A stretch of 64,000 bases of DNA from Corythoichthys intestinalis (GCF_030265065.1 NC_080413.1:1307001-1371000); one strand, 5' to 3'; shown: positions 33,498-45,733, counted from the stretch's first letter. Notes: generated by a model not told the origin, from the letters alone. A program made the numbers and translations.

Positions 33498-36400
33498 CTA
33501 CTCATTGCGTGCAAGGGAAGAAGAGGGAGCGGCGTATGGCGGCGAGGTCACTTCCTCCATGTAGTTTGCACCATGTAGTCCGACACTGGGCTGCGAGACG
33601 CTCACGTCCAACGTGTCCTCCAGCTACACGCACACGCGGGGCTTTTCAAGTCTACATTACTGGCGGCGGCTCATTGACACACTGAAAGCTAACCTTGTCG
33701 CTGCATTCGGGTCCACCGATGGAGCCCTCCTCAAATTCCTCGCTGACGCTCGCCCCGCTCTTGTACAAGTTCGAGGGGTGGCTAAAAAGACCCTCCCGGT
33801 TAGCGTCGCCCCTCAGAGTTGGGCCGAAGGAGTCGTCCGGCATACCTGTTGAAGTCGTCGTCGTAGTCTTCGTCGTCATCGACGTCTGCGCGGACACGGG
33901 GCATGGTTAGCGGCAAACGTTAGCTCGCGGCGGGCGACGGCCGGGGCCTACCTAAATGGAGCGAGCCGCCGCTCAGGAGCTCCGACTCTCGGGACGCTTT
34001 CTCCCTCGAGGTCGACCCTGCGGGCAGGCGGACGTTTGCGTAAGAGCGTGGTTAAAATGAACCCTAATGAACTTGAGGTGAGTCTTAAAAAAATATGGTT
34101 ACAAAAATGTTGACAACATTGTTGTTTTCGTCAATGATAATGAAAATATTTCATCTATGAACAACTTTTTCATAACGATGACGTGCTAAAAACGTGTCTC
34201 GGGAGACAAAAACATAACGAGACCAATGGTCCGCTTGCAAGCGAAAAGAGACCACTTCTCCAAGTCTCGGACCAGTTGTTTGGTCCGCACCAGAGTTCGT
34301 TGATTTGAATTCACACCGCGACATTCAAACACATTTTCCCACTAAAAACAGCTAAATACATCTACTGTATAAACTAGATTACAAATACAAAAAAAAAAAC
34401 GTAAATATTAGCTCAAACAAAAACTTAGCTTACGTTGGTCTTAACAGGGAGCAGCTGGATTCAGCGATGTTAAACGAGTTATGTCATATTCACTGTTCCC
34501 ACTAGAGGGCAGTGTATCCACCTAAATCAACAAAACTAAATGCAAACACTTTCAAAACAAATCTTTACAACGCCACTCAAATTAAACAAATCCTTAAAGC
34601 AGCAAATTTTGATTCAAATAAAATTTATCCAATTTTTGGGTATAATTCTATTTTTTTCTTTTTATGGGATTTGATTGGCACACCGCAAATATCGAAACGA
34701 CCGGAATTTTCCGGCGACGCAGCGACTTTTTCGAATGACCCACTAATTTTTTTCCGTACAGTACACAATTGCAAATGAGGGCTACGCACGTCCTTGCCAT
34801 TGACGGCCATGTATGTCGATTCTATTGACGCCAATGTACTTGGGATCCATTGACGCATATGTAAGTCGATGCCATTGACGTCCAAATTTCCCATTTATTA
34901 CCAATGTACCAAGTACATTGCATTGAGGCATATTTATCGCTATTGTATGTATGATGTCCAAATTTCCCCATTCATTTTCAATGGCAAAAAAACAAATATC
35001 CCCAAATCATCAGGAAATGTCCAGATATCAATAGGAAGTGTCCCCCAAATGTCCCCAAATGACCTAATACGTCTAGGAAGCGCCCCCCCCCAAATGACCT
35101 GATATGACCAGGACACACGCCCCAAATGTCCCCAAATGACCTGATATGACGAGGACGTGTCCCCCGAATGTCACCAAATGACCTGATATGACCAGAACAC
35201 GCCCCCCAAATGTCCCCAAATGACCTGATCTGACCAGGACACCCCCCCCAAATGACCTGAAAAGACCAGGACACGCCGCCCAAATGTCCCCAGATGACCT
35301 GATCTGACCAGGACACGCCCCCCAAATGACCTGATATGACCAGGACACACGCCCCAAATGTCCCCAAATGACCTGATATGACGAGGACGTGTCCCCCGAA
35401 TGTCACCAAATGACCTGATATGACCAGGACACGCCCCCCAAATGACCTGATATAACTAGGACACATGCCCCAAATGTCCCCAAATGACCCGACATGACGA
35501 GGAGGTATCCCCCGAATGTCCCCAAAATGACCTGATATGACCAGAACACGCCCCCCAAATGACCTGATATGACCAGGACACCCCCCAAATGACCTGACAT
35601 GACCAGGACGTGTGCCCTAAATGTCCTCAAATGACATGATATGCCCAGGACACGCCCCCCCAACTGTCCCCAAATGACCTGACGTGACCAGGACGTGTCC
35701 CCCAAATGTCTCCAAATGACCTGATATGACCAGGACGTGTGCCCCAAACGTCCTCAAATGACATGATATGCCCTGGACACGCCCCCCCCAAATATCCCCA
35801 AATGACCTGACAAGACCAGGACGTGTCCCCCACATGTCCCTAAATGACCTGATATGACCAGGACGTGTGCCCCAAATGGTCTCAAATGACCTGATATGCC
35901 CAGGACATGCCCCCTCCCCCCCCCCCAAATGACCTGATATGACCAGGACGTGTCTCCAAATGTTCCTAAATCACCTGATATGACCAGGACACGCCCCCCA
36001 AATGTCCCCAAACCAACCTGGGCGGGGCTAAGATCTGTATCTCCAAACAGCAAAGCCCCAGAGTAATTTCTCCAGAAATTGCAGTTTCTAGTTTTGTTAT
36101 CGAATTACTCGAGTTGATCGATTAATCATTGTGGCACTATGTATTATCGTCACAAAGTCCTTGTAGATGCTACAATATGTGCTCGTCTGTCAATGTTCAA
36201 TCCAAATTGTTGGAAACCTTTATGTATTGTTGGACGAAAACCTTTGAATTTTACAATACGAAAAAAACACTTTGACTAATCGTCGACTAAAACTAGACAA
36301 ACACATTTTGAAATGACTAAAATACGGCTATTTTCGTCCAAAGGACTAGGACGGAAATTAAAAGGGCTGCCAAACACAACACCGGATGTCCTACCCGCCT

Positions 36401-38696
36401 GACTGTGGCTCCTTCCCGAGACTTCTCCTCCTCCGACTTCTTCTCCCTCCGCCTTCGAGGCCGCGTCCAACCGTGACCCTGCCGGACTCGGTCCGCTACG
36501 GCGAGCAGCCAGCCTGCAACGGTGACATTGCGGATTCCGGCGTACCCGACGTACCCGACGAGCCCGGTCGCGGCGTTCTTACGATCCGTAAGTCTTTTGA
36601 GGCTGAGGCGGCGGGTCCTCGAAAAAGGAGTCGTACTCGACCTCCCGCAGTTCCGGTTCGGCGTAGGGAAGAGGGGACCCCGGCTCCTTGTCGAAGGCGC
36701 ACGTCTGCCGGTCGGGCTCTGCGGCCGCTGCCGGGTCCTGCGACATTTTAAATGCTTCTGATTAGGGCTGCCACAAAACACTATCATAATAGTCACCGAT
36801 TAATTACATTTCATCGGCTCACGAATAAATCACGTTCATATTTTAGCTGGATATAGCCATTGCAAACAAAACTATTTGCGAAGAAAAGGTGGACCTTTTA
36901 TGGAATCTGAAACAGTTTTTCCCCCTTTTAAACAAAAAAATATATATATATTTTTTTTTCTGTTTGTACGAACATATGGTATGTAGGCATTTTGTAGACT
37001 ATTGATGATGTTGTCAATGATTCTTTTGTTTTGTATTGTCTGTGTGTTCAATAAAAACAAAGTTCCAAAAATATAAAAGAGTTAAAAAGAGTACAGTCCC
37101 TGACAAAAGTCTTGTGGCTTATCCATTTTGTAGAAACAATTGCTAACAAACCTGACTTTTAATTATTCAATTGGTTTCAGAAATGGCTCATATGAAAGCT
37201 AAGACCCTCCCAAATGATGCTGAATGTACAAAAATAGATTTGTTTCACTGAAAAAGGATTGATCATTTAATGAAGACATAAAGGTCCAATTTTGGCAAGA
37301 CAACAGTTTTGTCGCTACAGAAAGTAGTGTGAAAATTGAACAAAAAACGTACTTCAAATACAAAAATATCTTACATAACATAAGCGAATCAAGTAGTGGT
37401 GCTGTGAGATCCAAATTTAATATTTTGTATGACTTCCATGGGCTTCGGCAAGGATTCATACAAAGAAAGCAGTCTCGCATGCCTCCCAGAGTTCATCAAC
37501 ATTCTTGGGTTTCGTCTTCCATGCTTCCTCTTTCATCCTGTTCATGTCTTGTGACTGGGCTGGCCAGTCCTGGGGGATCTTGATCTTCTTTGCGTGACAT
37601 GAACAGGATGAAAGAGGAAGCATGGAAGACGAAAGCCAAGAACGTTGATGAACTCTGGGGGGCGCGCAAGACTGCTTTCTTTGATGTTCTTGATGACTTC
37701 ATCAATAAATTGTATGAATCCTTGCCGAAGCCCATGGAAGTCATACAAAATATTATATTTGGATCTCACAACACCACTACTTCATTCGCTTATGTTATGT
37801 AACATATTTTTGTATTTGAAGTACATTTTTTGTTCCATTTTCACACTACTTTCTGTAGGCGACAAAGCTTTTGTATTACCAAAATTTGACCTTTATGCTT
37901 TCATTAAATAATGAATCTTTTTTCAGTGATATTTTTGTACATTCAACATCATTTTGGAGGGTCTTAGCTTTCATATGAGCCATTTCTGAAACCAATTGAG
38001 TCAGGTTATTGGCAATTGTTTCTACAAAATGGATAAGCGACAAGACCTTTGTCAGGGACTGTATAGTTTTTCCTTTGTTTTTCCATTAGAAATACAGTGG
38101 TACCTCTACATACGATCGCTTCGACACACCAACTTTTCGACATCCGACGTAAAATTTGACTCGCCATTTGTTTCTACATCCGACGACATGCTCGAAATAC
38201 GACAACAATGGCAGCACCGCAGACGAATGCACGGCGGATTTTCTTGTGTGACAAATCAACACTGGTTTCAGAAAAGGTTGGTACAGGTGGTGAAACAAGG
38301 AAAAAGTTGACGCTTACCTTCTAAATGAAGATGCAAATGACAGAAAAATATGAGCGTAGGATGGGCATCCGTGAAATGGCTCAACAATACATCTCCACGG
38401 TCCTCCTCCGAACATCGTTCGCCAGTCTTTATAAGTTAAGCTGACAATTCTTATTGTGGTAACATCTCCAGAGAAATCGCCAACTTCACCACGTTTTTAT
38501 CATTTATTTCACAACTTATTCAAAACAAAAACACCTTCTGTCTGCCGCAATTGACGGTGTTCTCAAGAAAACATTCAAAGTGAAAGTGAAACTCAAGCTC
38601 ACTGGTCTGTCTCTGGCACGTCAGCCCCGCGGTGCGTTCAGGGTCAGCAAAAAACGTCCGCCACATTAGAACCCGATTCGTTACATTAATACAGGA

Positions 38697-38727
<31 letters not shown>

Positions 38728-41700
38728 CGATTTTGATTTATAATTTATTTGTTTTGCTATGTGTAATTGCCATTTGTAATAGTACCAGCAGTATTTTTTA
38801 AGGATTTAGTGAAAGTTTTTGGGCTGTGGAACGAATTAATGGAATTATAATGTATTCCTATGGGAAAATCCTGCTCGACATATGACCATTTCGACTTACA
38901 AACAAGGTCCTGGAACAGATTAACTTTGTATGTAGAGGTACCACTGTATGAAAAAAACAATATTTGAAAGAATTTTTAAAAACTAAGAATATTTATGGTT
39001 TTATTCTTTCTTTCAAGTGAAGACAAAAAAAACATTCTTACGCAGCTCAAAAAAATAAAAAAATTTAAAATAGGGGCGTAGGTTTGCATAGGGATGGTAG
39101 ACACATAACACTAGCAACCTTCCAGGATGCTTAAATTGGTTAATAACATGACCCCCCCACACTCACACGCAGCCAGCCCCAACACAGAAATACAACATGT
39201 CGACAACAGGCCGCGTTCTCCACCCACTTTGAAGAAGAGAGATATGAGAAGTTCTGTTTTAGCCAGCTGCAGCCAGTGTAAGTCATGTAAAAAGATGTCA
39301 ATGTTGTGGAGGTGGGGGGAAACACACCACTAATTTTGCTACTGAAAGTCTGACCGGCATCACAGTTATGGAGGTAGAGTTGTGTCTTTATTATTCAATC
39401 AATAAAAAAAATTTTAAAAGTCACTTAAATAAAAAAATTTAAAAAAAAAAAAAAAACATTTGAAAACTATTTTTCTTTGATTGAAGTAGTTTTTTTTATT
39501 GAAACAACTTTTTTGATTGAAGTAATGTAGTTTTGCTTTTGGGCTCACATACCTTGTGGACGTCGAGCCCATTCTCCTCCGGCGGCCCCTAAAAGACAAA
39601 AAGCGCATTCGTAACTATGAACCGGCATTCGCGGTGACGTAAAGAGAGCGGAGAAAGCATCATGGGCACCTCGACGACCTGCCGTCGTCCTCTTCGGATG
39701 AACTCCAGCAGCACGGGCGAGTTTGCATTAAGCTCCGCCTCGGAAAGGCCCAGCTCGCCGCACAGCAGTCGCCGACCGTCCAGACCGCTCGGGTGCTAAC
39801 GTCAAAGACCGACGCGTCACGTCTGGCGGCGGCGTACCCTCGCGTCACGACGCCGTCTTACCGCGTTGATCTCCGGCTGAAAGACGGCGAGGCTGAAGTC
39901 CAGGTGAAAGACGCGCATGAAGTCCACGATGAGACCGGCCACCAGACGACCTGCGCACACGCACGCACGCCATCGGGTCAAACGGGCGGTCGCAGATGAC
40001 GCCCGAGTTTGTGACCGACCTTCTTTGGTGCTGAGACATTTCTTGAGATGGTCGTTGACCAGCGGGGTCTTATTCTGAGGACGCAAAAGCGGCAAAAACG
40101 TGAGACGAGACAAGATGATCGCCAGACTCCAGCCTCACCTCCAGTCGGTCCTGCTCCTCCAAGGCCAGAAACACGGCGGCCCTCATTTCTGCCTGCAGAA
40201 AAACAAACAAATACCTTCAGTCAATTGCTGCCAGCCTCACCTTTTCAAATGAATTGGACATCTAGTGCTAGTGAGTTCTAGTAAGTTCTGCTAAGTTTAA
40301 AAATAATCTTCCTCTGGTTCAAACACACTCTCCCACCAATGAGTTCATCACGAGTAGCGATTATTTTTATAATCGATTAATTAACCAATTAATTAAACGA
40401 TTAATCAGAAAAATGTTACTTTTTTCAATTGCCTTCACAGTTTAACCCTTTAACACCGAACGTGTCGGCAGCGACGCGTTTACGCATGTCGTCTTTGAAG
40501 CTTCGTAACGCTGTAATTACGTCACCCACGTGCCGCTAGTTGGTCTCATTTGAAAGTGCGGAAGTTGATGTCCACACCAGTTTTTATTTGAAGTCAATCG
40601 GCCAAGAAAAACGGGAGATAATGTCATTTGCGTTTTATAGTTTTATTGCACTCATAAATATGCATTAAAACGCTGCATGTACCATGTATCTATCTCCATA
40701 TTTCCATGATTTCTGGTCCTTTTTCAAAACCGAAAGCAACACAAAAGACTAAATATCACCAAGATCCGTTGTGATGTCAAGAAGGACGAACCGAATGTGA
40801 ACATTTTTAATAAATTGCCGAGCTCGGCGCCAACTAAGGAAAAGGAGGCATGAACACCGGTTGGATTGCGCGAGCGACTTTGAAACGTGCAGAATGAATC
40901 GAAAACTAAATTTAGCGCAAGCTAATGCATTTTTTCATTAACTCAAGGAATAGGATGAGCTGTATTTGTCGTTGTTTTCGCCGTCTCGGCGAGTAGAAGT
41001 GACAGCAGCGCTCAAATGGCACAAGAGTAGGCTGTGTGACGTTGTATGTGACGCAGCTCAGTGACCTGTTCAAAAACAAACTTTATTGAGTGCGAAGAAA
41101 AAAAGGAAAAAAAAAACTTTATCGGGTCGCATGCCTGAAAAAATTGAATTGAACTGAACTACTTGTCAATATTTTGAAAATACTTTTTTTTCCCAATGTC
41201 ATATTTTTTCCTTCCCTATGAATCTTTTACATTTTTATAAAGATGTGTGTTTGAGAAGCTTGATTGCATGTACGTATACTTTAGATAAGGTGATGGGTAT
41301 AATACCTAACTTCACAAAGAGATATCCTCCAAACCCTTTTTGTGTTAGATGATATATATATATATAATTTTTTTCTCACTATTTTGCACTGTATATAACC
41401 TGTTTTGACCATAGTATGTGTAAAGGCCAAAAACGCCTATGACCATACCCGCTGTTTGTGTTGAATAGTCAAACATAAAACTATTCAATGTTATTTTTTT
41501 CTATTAGATTTTTATCCTAACAAGTTGAATAAATAATATCAAGCTTCAAAACGGTTGGTTGAGCATGTTTGGTTGTCAATGGGACACCAACATTACAAAT
41601 TTTGAAAAAATATTTTGGGATTTTTTTTTGTCTTTTGGGGTCCAAAATGTGGATTATAATTGGCCAGTGAAGAAAACAACAGTTTGGACATGAAGTTCAA

Positions 41701-42340
41701 GATGTCCTGAAAAAAGGGACCCAACGTGGCCATTGTGAACATTTTTTTCTTTGAAATATAAAGGCAAAATCAAATGAATGCAAATTCGGCCAAAATAGGC
41801 TTAGGTGTTAAAGGGTTAACTTAAGATGTTTTAGGCATAATTTAAGTCACAATAAAGACAAAATAAAATTTCAAAGCACACTCTCTAATATGAAAATTTG
41901 CAAAATGGAGTTTGTGTTGGGACTCTAAACTGTTATATAATGGGTTTATGTGTGTGGTGGCTTTATAAAGAAATTTACTATCAATTTTACTATTTAACAA
42001 CAACTTAAGCGCTAATATGCTTCTCCAAAGCACAATACAAACTGACGCTTAGGACACTGATAAGCCTAATTTAGCAGAATCTTTCAGCTAACGTACATAG
42101 ATAAACAAAGCTAATATCATTTGTAGAAAGTCTGGTTTGGAGGTTAGTTGCGACTACTTGGAGTTGTGTGGTTTTCATCGCTTTCCATCCAACTTTAGCT
42201 TCGCGTGCTAACAGCCGGCGGACAAATGAAGGCGAAGAAAAAGCAACTTTTCGCACCTTTAGCTTGTTTAGAACTCCGTTGTTCTCCAGGTTCTGGATGA
42301 CAAGATCCCTGAGTTCCGTGTCATCATCTGCAGCAGACAT
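33498..42340 (-). CDS. cep43: Centrosomal protein 43 (FGFR1 oncogene partner)
   Basis: Twelve exons join in phase: 42257-42340, 40139-40192, 40020-40074, 39862-39950, 39679-39795, 39553-39588, 36583-36737, 36395-36513, 33952-34017, 33846-33885, 33694-33781, 33498-33623 (342 residues). The start MSAADDDTELRDLVIQNLEN and RAAVFLALEEQ, NKTPLVND match human CEP43/FOP. A LisH-type dimerisation region lies at about 66-98 (GRLVAGLIVDFMRVFHLDFS, LAVFQPE). Later landmarks are YDSFFEDPPPQPQKTYG, the acidic DVDDDEDYDDDFN and a C-terminal SVSEEFEEGS. CEP43 acts at centrioles and satellites, anchoring microtubules and helping ciliogenesis with CEP350 and EB1. Human CEP43 has 399 residues; the lysine/serine-rich middle between GLDVHK and DPAAAAEPD is shorter here, so one or two exons may be missing or unseen in the 36.7-39.5 kb intron. 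The large introns hold a 1-kb minisatellite and several transposons. Confidence 0.93.
34370..36135. mobile_element. hAT copy (24156-type) split by the carrier-family repeat
   Basis: hAT interior ('cactagagggcagtgtatcc', 'ttaacagggagcagctgg') is seen at 34430-34625, and its right end ('cgaattactcgagttgatcg', 'attaatcattgtggca') at 36098-36137. Between them sits the carrier-family repeat with the minisatellite. The hAT was therefore there first. Left end not resolved. Confidence 0.55.
34978..36015. repeat. Minisatellite, about 40-50-bp units, cep43 intron
   Basis: About 1 kb of tandem units built from 'aaatgacctgatatgacc' and 'aggacacgccccccaaat', with optional 'gtccccaaatgacctg'; unit length varies with the number of sub-blocks. 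Spacer changes (cgtgt, ccccg) repeat in blocks, suggesting higher-order duplication. The same unit appears in inverse at 56.3-57.8 kb. Long open frames on the minus strand here (for example 34978-35466) are by-products of the repeat, not genes. Confidence 0.9.
37094..38061. mobile_element. Fold-back (palindromic) Tc1 element in cep43 intron
   Basis: Ends CAGTCCCTGACAAAAGTCTTG / TTTGTCAGGGACTG, flanked by TA. The left half (37094-37583) is the inverse of the right half (about 37590-38061), meeting around 37583-37600. Both halves are the 3' part of the CAGTCCC Tc1 family, including transposase C-terminal sequence such as DVLDDFINKLYESLPKPMEV. The 5' half and the catalytic core are missing. Confidence 0.85.
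38095..38946. mobile_element. Tigger/pogo-like non-autonomous element, TA duplication
   Basis: Inverted ends 'cagtggtacctctacatacg' and 'tgtatgtagaggtaccactg', flanked by TA on both sides. Subterminal 'cgacatccgacg' and 'cgacttacaaac' themes are mirrored. 852 bp, no transposase frame; contains a (ATT)n microsatellite at 38697-38725. Confidence 0.85.
38947..39552. other. cep43 intron remainder, no recognised element
   Basis: AT-rich sequence with A/T runs and a mixed-composition patch (39150-39330). I looked here for the missing lysine-rich CEP43 exons and saw none that fits. Confidence 0.35.
40446..41815. mobile_element. Non-autonomous piggyBac-like element with TTAA duplication
   Basis: Ends CCCTTTAACACC / GGTGTTAAAGGG between TTAA at 40442-40445 and 41816-41819. 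The CCC..GGG termini and TTAA target are those of piggyBac. Body 1370 bp, no transposase frame. A second copy is at 46952-49165. It lies in cep43 intron 1. Confidence 0.88.
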
Positions 42341-42640
42341 TTTGCTTCATGGAGTGGAGAAAAAGTTGTTAGCTGTTAGCAATTAGTTCCGATGAAAACA
42401 AACGCCAGTTTTCTTCGACGGCCTTAAATTAGGGTTTTTGCTCTCTTCCGCCACCCGTCGGCGATGTTGAGACAAGTCCTGGGTTAGCTGCGTACGGTCA
42501 ACTTTTATTCATGTATTTTTAAATGCGGCAAAAATAAACAATAAAACGAATTTGGACTCGTTTTTGATTTCCAAAACTACAAGGTAAAACGAATGGCCGA
42601 AATGTAAACGGACCACCCAAATGGTGAAATTCTTTTTTTT
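42341..42640. promoter_or_regulatory. 5' flank of cep43
   Basis: This short unique stretch lies between the cep43 start codon and the first repeat. It should hold the minus-strand promoter and 5' UTR. No TATA box is evident. Confidence 0.35.
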
Positions 42641-43760
42641 ATTTTAATGGCGTTTCTTCGGTGCACCGAACAGCCCAAACCGTTAGGGCCGGCCCAGGCC
42701 ATTTGGGGGCCCTAAGCAAAATAATGCCAAGGGGCCCATATTTTTGGCCAACCATTTCGTCACAGTGTACTGTGAAAGTCATACATGGAATCCAACCCAT
42801 ACGTCCATATTTTGTATATTAATCATATTTTGTTGCACTGCATACTTCAAACTTCTCACCCTAAATGACATGTAATGACAAGAAAATGGATGTTTGCATA
42901 GATAAACGGCAATGCGTGCCACAACGGCAATGCGTGCCACATTATTCACCATGCTCTACTAACAACGTATAAAATGAGGTTACCAGATTAGGGGCCCCCT
43001 AGTGGTCAGGGGCCTTAAGCAACTGCATAGTCTGTGTATAGGCTGGGCCGCGCTTGCGTTTGACCGACCGTCACCGTTCAAATGTCAACATGACCGGAAT
43101 TTTCATGGGACGCGGGGAATTTTTCGAATGACCTCTCATAAATTTTCCATTCGCCCGTAAACGTGGATTTAAAAAAAAAAATCAAAATGTATCTAGTCCT
43201 ACAATTTTGGCCAAATTGCAAAATTTTACACATAAAAAAATCCAGGACGGTAAGGGACATAACAGTTGTATATAGAATTAGACAAAAACTTACGGTTCCC
43301 CATAATTCACCAAAAACTGTCCCATTCATTTCAAATGGGATGCCATTGACGGTCGTATACGTCCAAATTTCCCATTCATTTTTAATGGCAGGAAAACATT
43401 GGTCCATTTGCTTTTTGACCATTTATCATGACAGCCCATTGTCATTAAATTGATGGCCAAGTAAATCGATGCCATTGACAGCCATGCACGTCCATTCCGC
43501 TGACGGTCATGTACGTCCAATTTTCCCCTTCATTTTCAATGGCAGAAAAACCTGTGTGGTTGTGTTTTTAACCAAAACTTACCATTACAGCCCACTGACA
43601 TTGAAATGTCCCCAAATCAACAGGACGTGTCCCCAAAATGTCCCCAAATCAACAGGAACAGACCCGTTAGATATGTATCTACCACAGCAAAGCCCCATCA
43701 TAATTTCTCCAGAAATGGCTATTTCTAGTTATTTCGTATCATTTCCGTAAAACTCAAGTA
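42636..43760. repeat. Carrier-family repeat, copy without long array
   Basis: Starts like 50-560, and contains 'cattgacggtcgtatacgtc', 'ccatgcacgtccattccgc' and only two or three short units ('ccccaaatcaacaggacgtg'). It ends 'cagcaaagccccatcat' + 'aatttctccagaaatgg', the same end as 36020-36095 and 56222-56300. It holds a nested CAGGGCCGGCCC element at 42686-43053. Confidence 0.65.
42686..43053. mobile_element. Short hAT-like element (CAGGGCCGGCCC family), nested and shortened
   Basis: Interrupts 'aaccgtta..' of the carrier repeat, which resumes with 'gtttgaccgaccgtcaccg'. Slightly shorter than the other copies, with part of the middle replaced by 'cggcaatgcgtgccac' duplicated in tandem. Confidence 0.7.
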
Positions 43761-43784
43761 GATCAGTGTTTCTTCCACTTTGTA

Positions 43785-45733
43785 CACTCCTGGCCAAAAG
43801 TATTGGCACCTCAGCAGGGCCGGCCCGGCCTATACGCAGACTATGCAGCTGCTTAAGGGCCCCTGACCACTAGGGGGCCCCCAATCTGGCAATTGTTTTA
43901 TTTTTATTCTATTTTGTTTACTACAGTTTGCTTTATTTGAGTTTTGATACTTGATTACAAGCTTAAAAAAATAAAAATTCTTCCTTAACTTCTTTCTTTC
44001 CACTTTTAGAAAAAGGTTTCGCGCTATCTACTGTAACTACTGACAATCATTTGGGGTGAGAAGTTTGGGGGTGAGAAGTTTGAAGTGTGCAGTGCAACAA
44101 AATCGGATTAATATACAAAATATGGACGTATGGGTTGTATTGCATGTATGGGTTTCACAGTACACTGTGACGAAATGGTGGGCCAAAAATATGTGCCCCT
44201 TGGCATTATTTTGCTTAGGGCCCCCAAATGGCCTGGGCTGGCCCTGCACCTCAGCAATTCTGTCAGATAATGCTCAATTTCTCCCACAAAATAATTGCAA
44301 TTACAAATGCTTTGGCAGTAATGTCTTCATGGATTTTGCTTACAATTAAAAACACGAAAGAGAATGAAATTTTTTTTAAAAACATTATCATTTTACACAA
44401 AACTCCAAAAATGGGGCAGACAAAAGTATTGGTACCCTCAGCCTAATACTTTGTAGCAGAACTTTCAGACAAAATAACTGCGAACAACCGCTTCCTGTAT
44501 TCATCCATGAGTTTCTTACAATGCTCTGCTGGAATTTTAGACCATTTTTCTTTGGCCAACTGCTCCAGGTCTCTGAGATTTTCAGATCTCTCCACAGGTG
44601 TTCTATGGTATTCAGGTTTGGCCACTTTAGAAGTCTCCGGTGCTTTCTCTCAAACCATTTTCTAGTGCTTTTTGAAGTGTGTTTTCGGTCATTGTCCTGC
44701 TGAAAGACCCATGACCCCTTAGGAAGACCCAGCTTTCTCACACTGAGCCCTACATTATGCTGCAAAATTTGTTGGTTGTCTTCAGACTTCATAACGCCAT
44801 GCAAACAGTCAAGCAGGCCAGTGCCAGGGGCAGCAAAGCAACCCCAAAACTTCAGGGGATCGTGTTCTTTTCTGTGAAGACCTCGTTTTTTTCCCCCCTG
44901 TAAACTCTATGTTTATGCCTTTTCCCAAAAAGCTCTACTTTTGTCTCATCGGACCATAGGACATTCTTCTAAAACGTTTTTGGCTTTCTCAGGTAAGTTT
45001 TGGAAAACTCCAGCCTGGCTTTTTTATGTCTCTGGGTCAGAAGTGGGGTCTTCCTGGGTATCCTACCATAGAGTCTCTTTTCATGGAGATGCCGACGGAT
45101 AGTACGGGTTTACACTGTTGTACCCTCGGACAGCAGGACAGCTTGAACTTGTTAGTCGAGGTTCTTCATCCATCTTTATTTCTGTCCACAGGTTAGCCAC
45201 AGTGCCATGGGCTTTACACTTATTGATGACACTGTGCACGGTAGACACAGGAACATTCAGGTCGTTAGAGATGGACTTGTAGCCTTGAGATTGCCCATCC
45301 TTACACATAACTTTGCTTCTGAAGTCCTCAGACAGTTCTTTGGTCTTCTTTCTTTTCTCCATGCTCAATGTGGTACACACAAGGACACAGGACAGAGGTT
45401 GAGTCAACTTTAATCCATTTTAACTGACTGCAGGTGTGATTTAGTAATTGCCACCACCTGTTAGGCCACAGGTAAGTAACAGGTGTTGTTAATTACACAA
45501 ATTAGAGAAGCATCTCATGATTTTTCAAAGGGTGCCAATACTTTTGTTCGGCAATTTTTGGAGTTTTGTGTAAAATGACAATGATTGATTTTCTCTTTTG
45601 TGTTTTTTCATTGCGGGAAAAAAATCAATGAAGATATTTCTACCAATGCATTTGTAATTGCAATCATTTTCTGGGAGAAATTGAGCTTTATCTGAAAGAA
45701 TTGCAGGGGTGCCAATACTTTTGGCCAGCAGTG
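43785..45733 (-). mobile_element. Tc1 element (same family as 19354-20891), degenerate, with nested insertion
   Basis: Ends 'cactcctggccaaaagtatt' and 'aatacttttggccagcagtg' between TA dinucleotides. Minus-strand transposase pieces: 45081-45407 ([33 protein letters not shown]) and 44388-44804 ([32 protein letters not shown]). Frames are broken. Lies between the divergent cep43 and asap2 genes. A CAGGGCCGGCCC element is inserted at 43815-44246. Confidence 0.9.
43815..44246. mobile_element. Short hAT-like element, CAGGGCCGGCCC ends, TSD cacctcag
   Basis: Complete copy with a perfect 8-bp duplication, cacctcag (43807-43814 and 44247-44254), inside the Tc1 left end. This copy fixes the family as an 8-bp-duplication (hAT-type) element. 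Confidence 0.92.

Noticed and set aside
34978-35930. Overlapping minus-strand reading frames of 70-160 codons
   Set aside because: They are translations of the minisatellite unit in several frames, with the same peptide theme in each; no start context or non-repeat sequence.
40446-41815. A gene or conserved noncoding RNA, because the same sequence recurs at 46952-49165
   Set aside because: CCC..GGG ends between TTAA sites show a piggyBac-type transposon.
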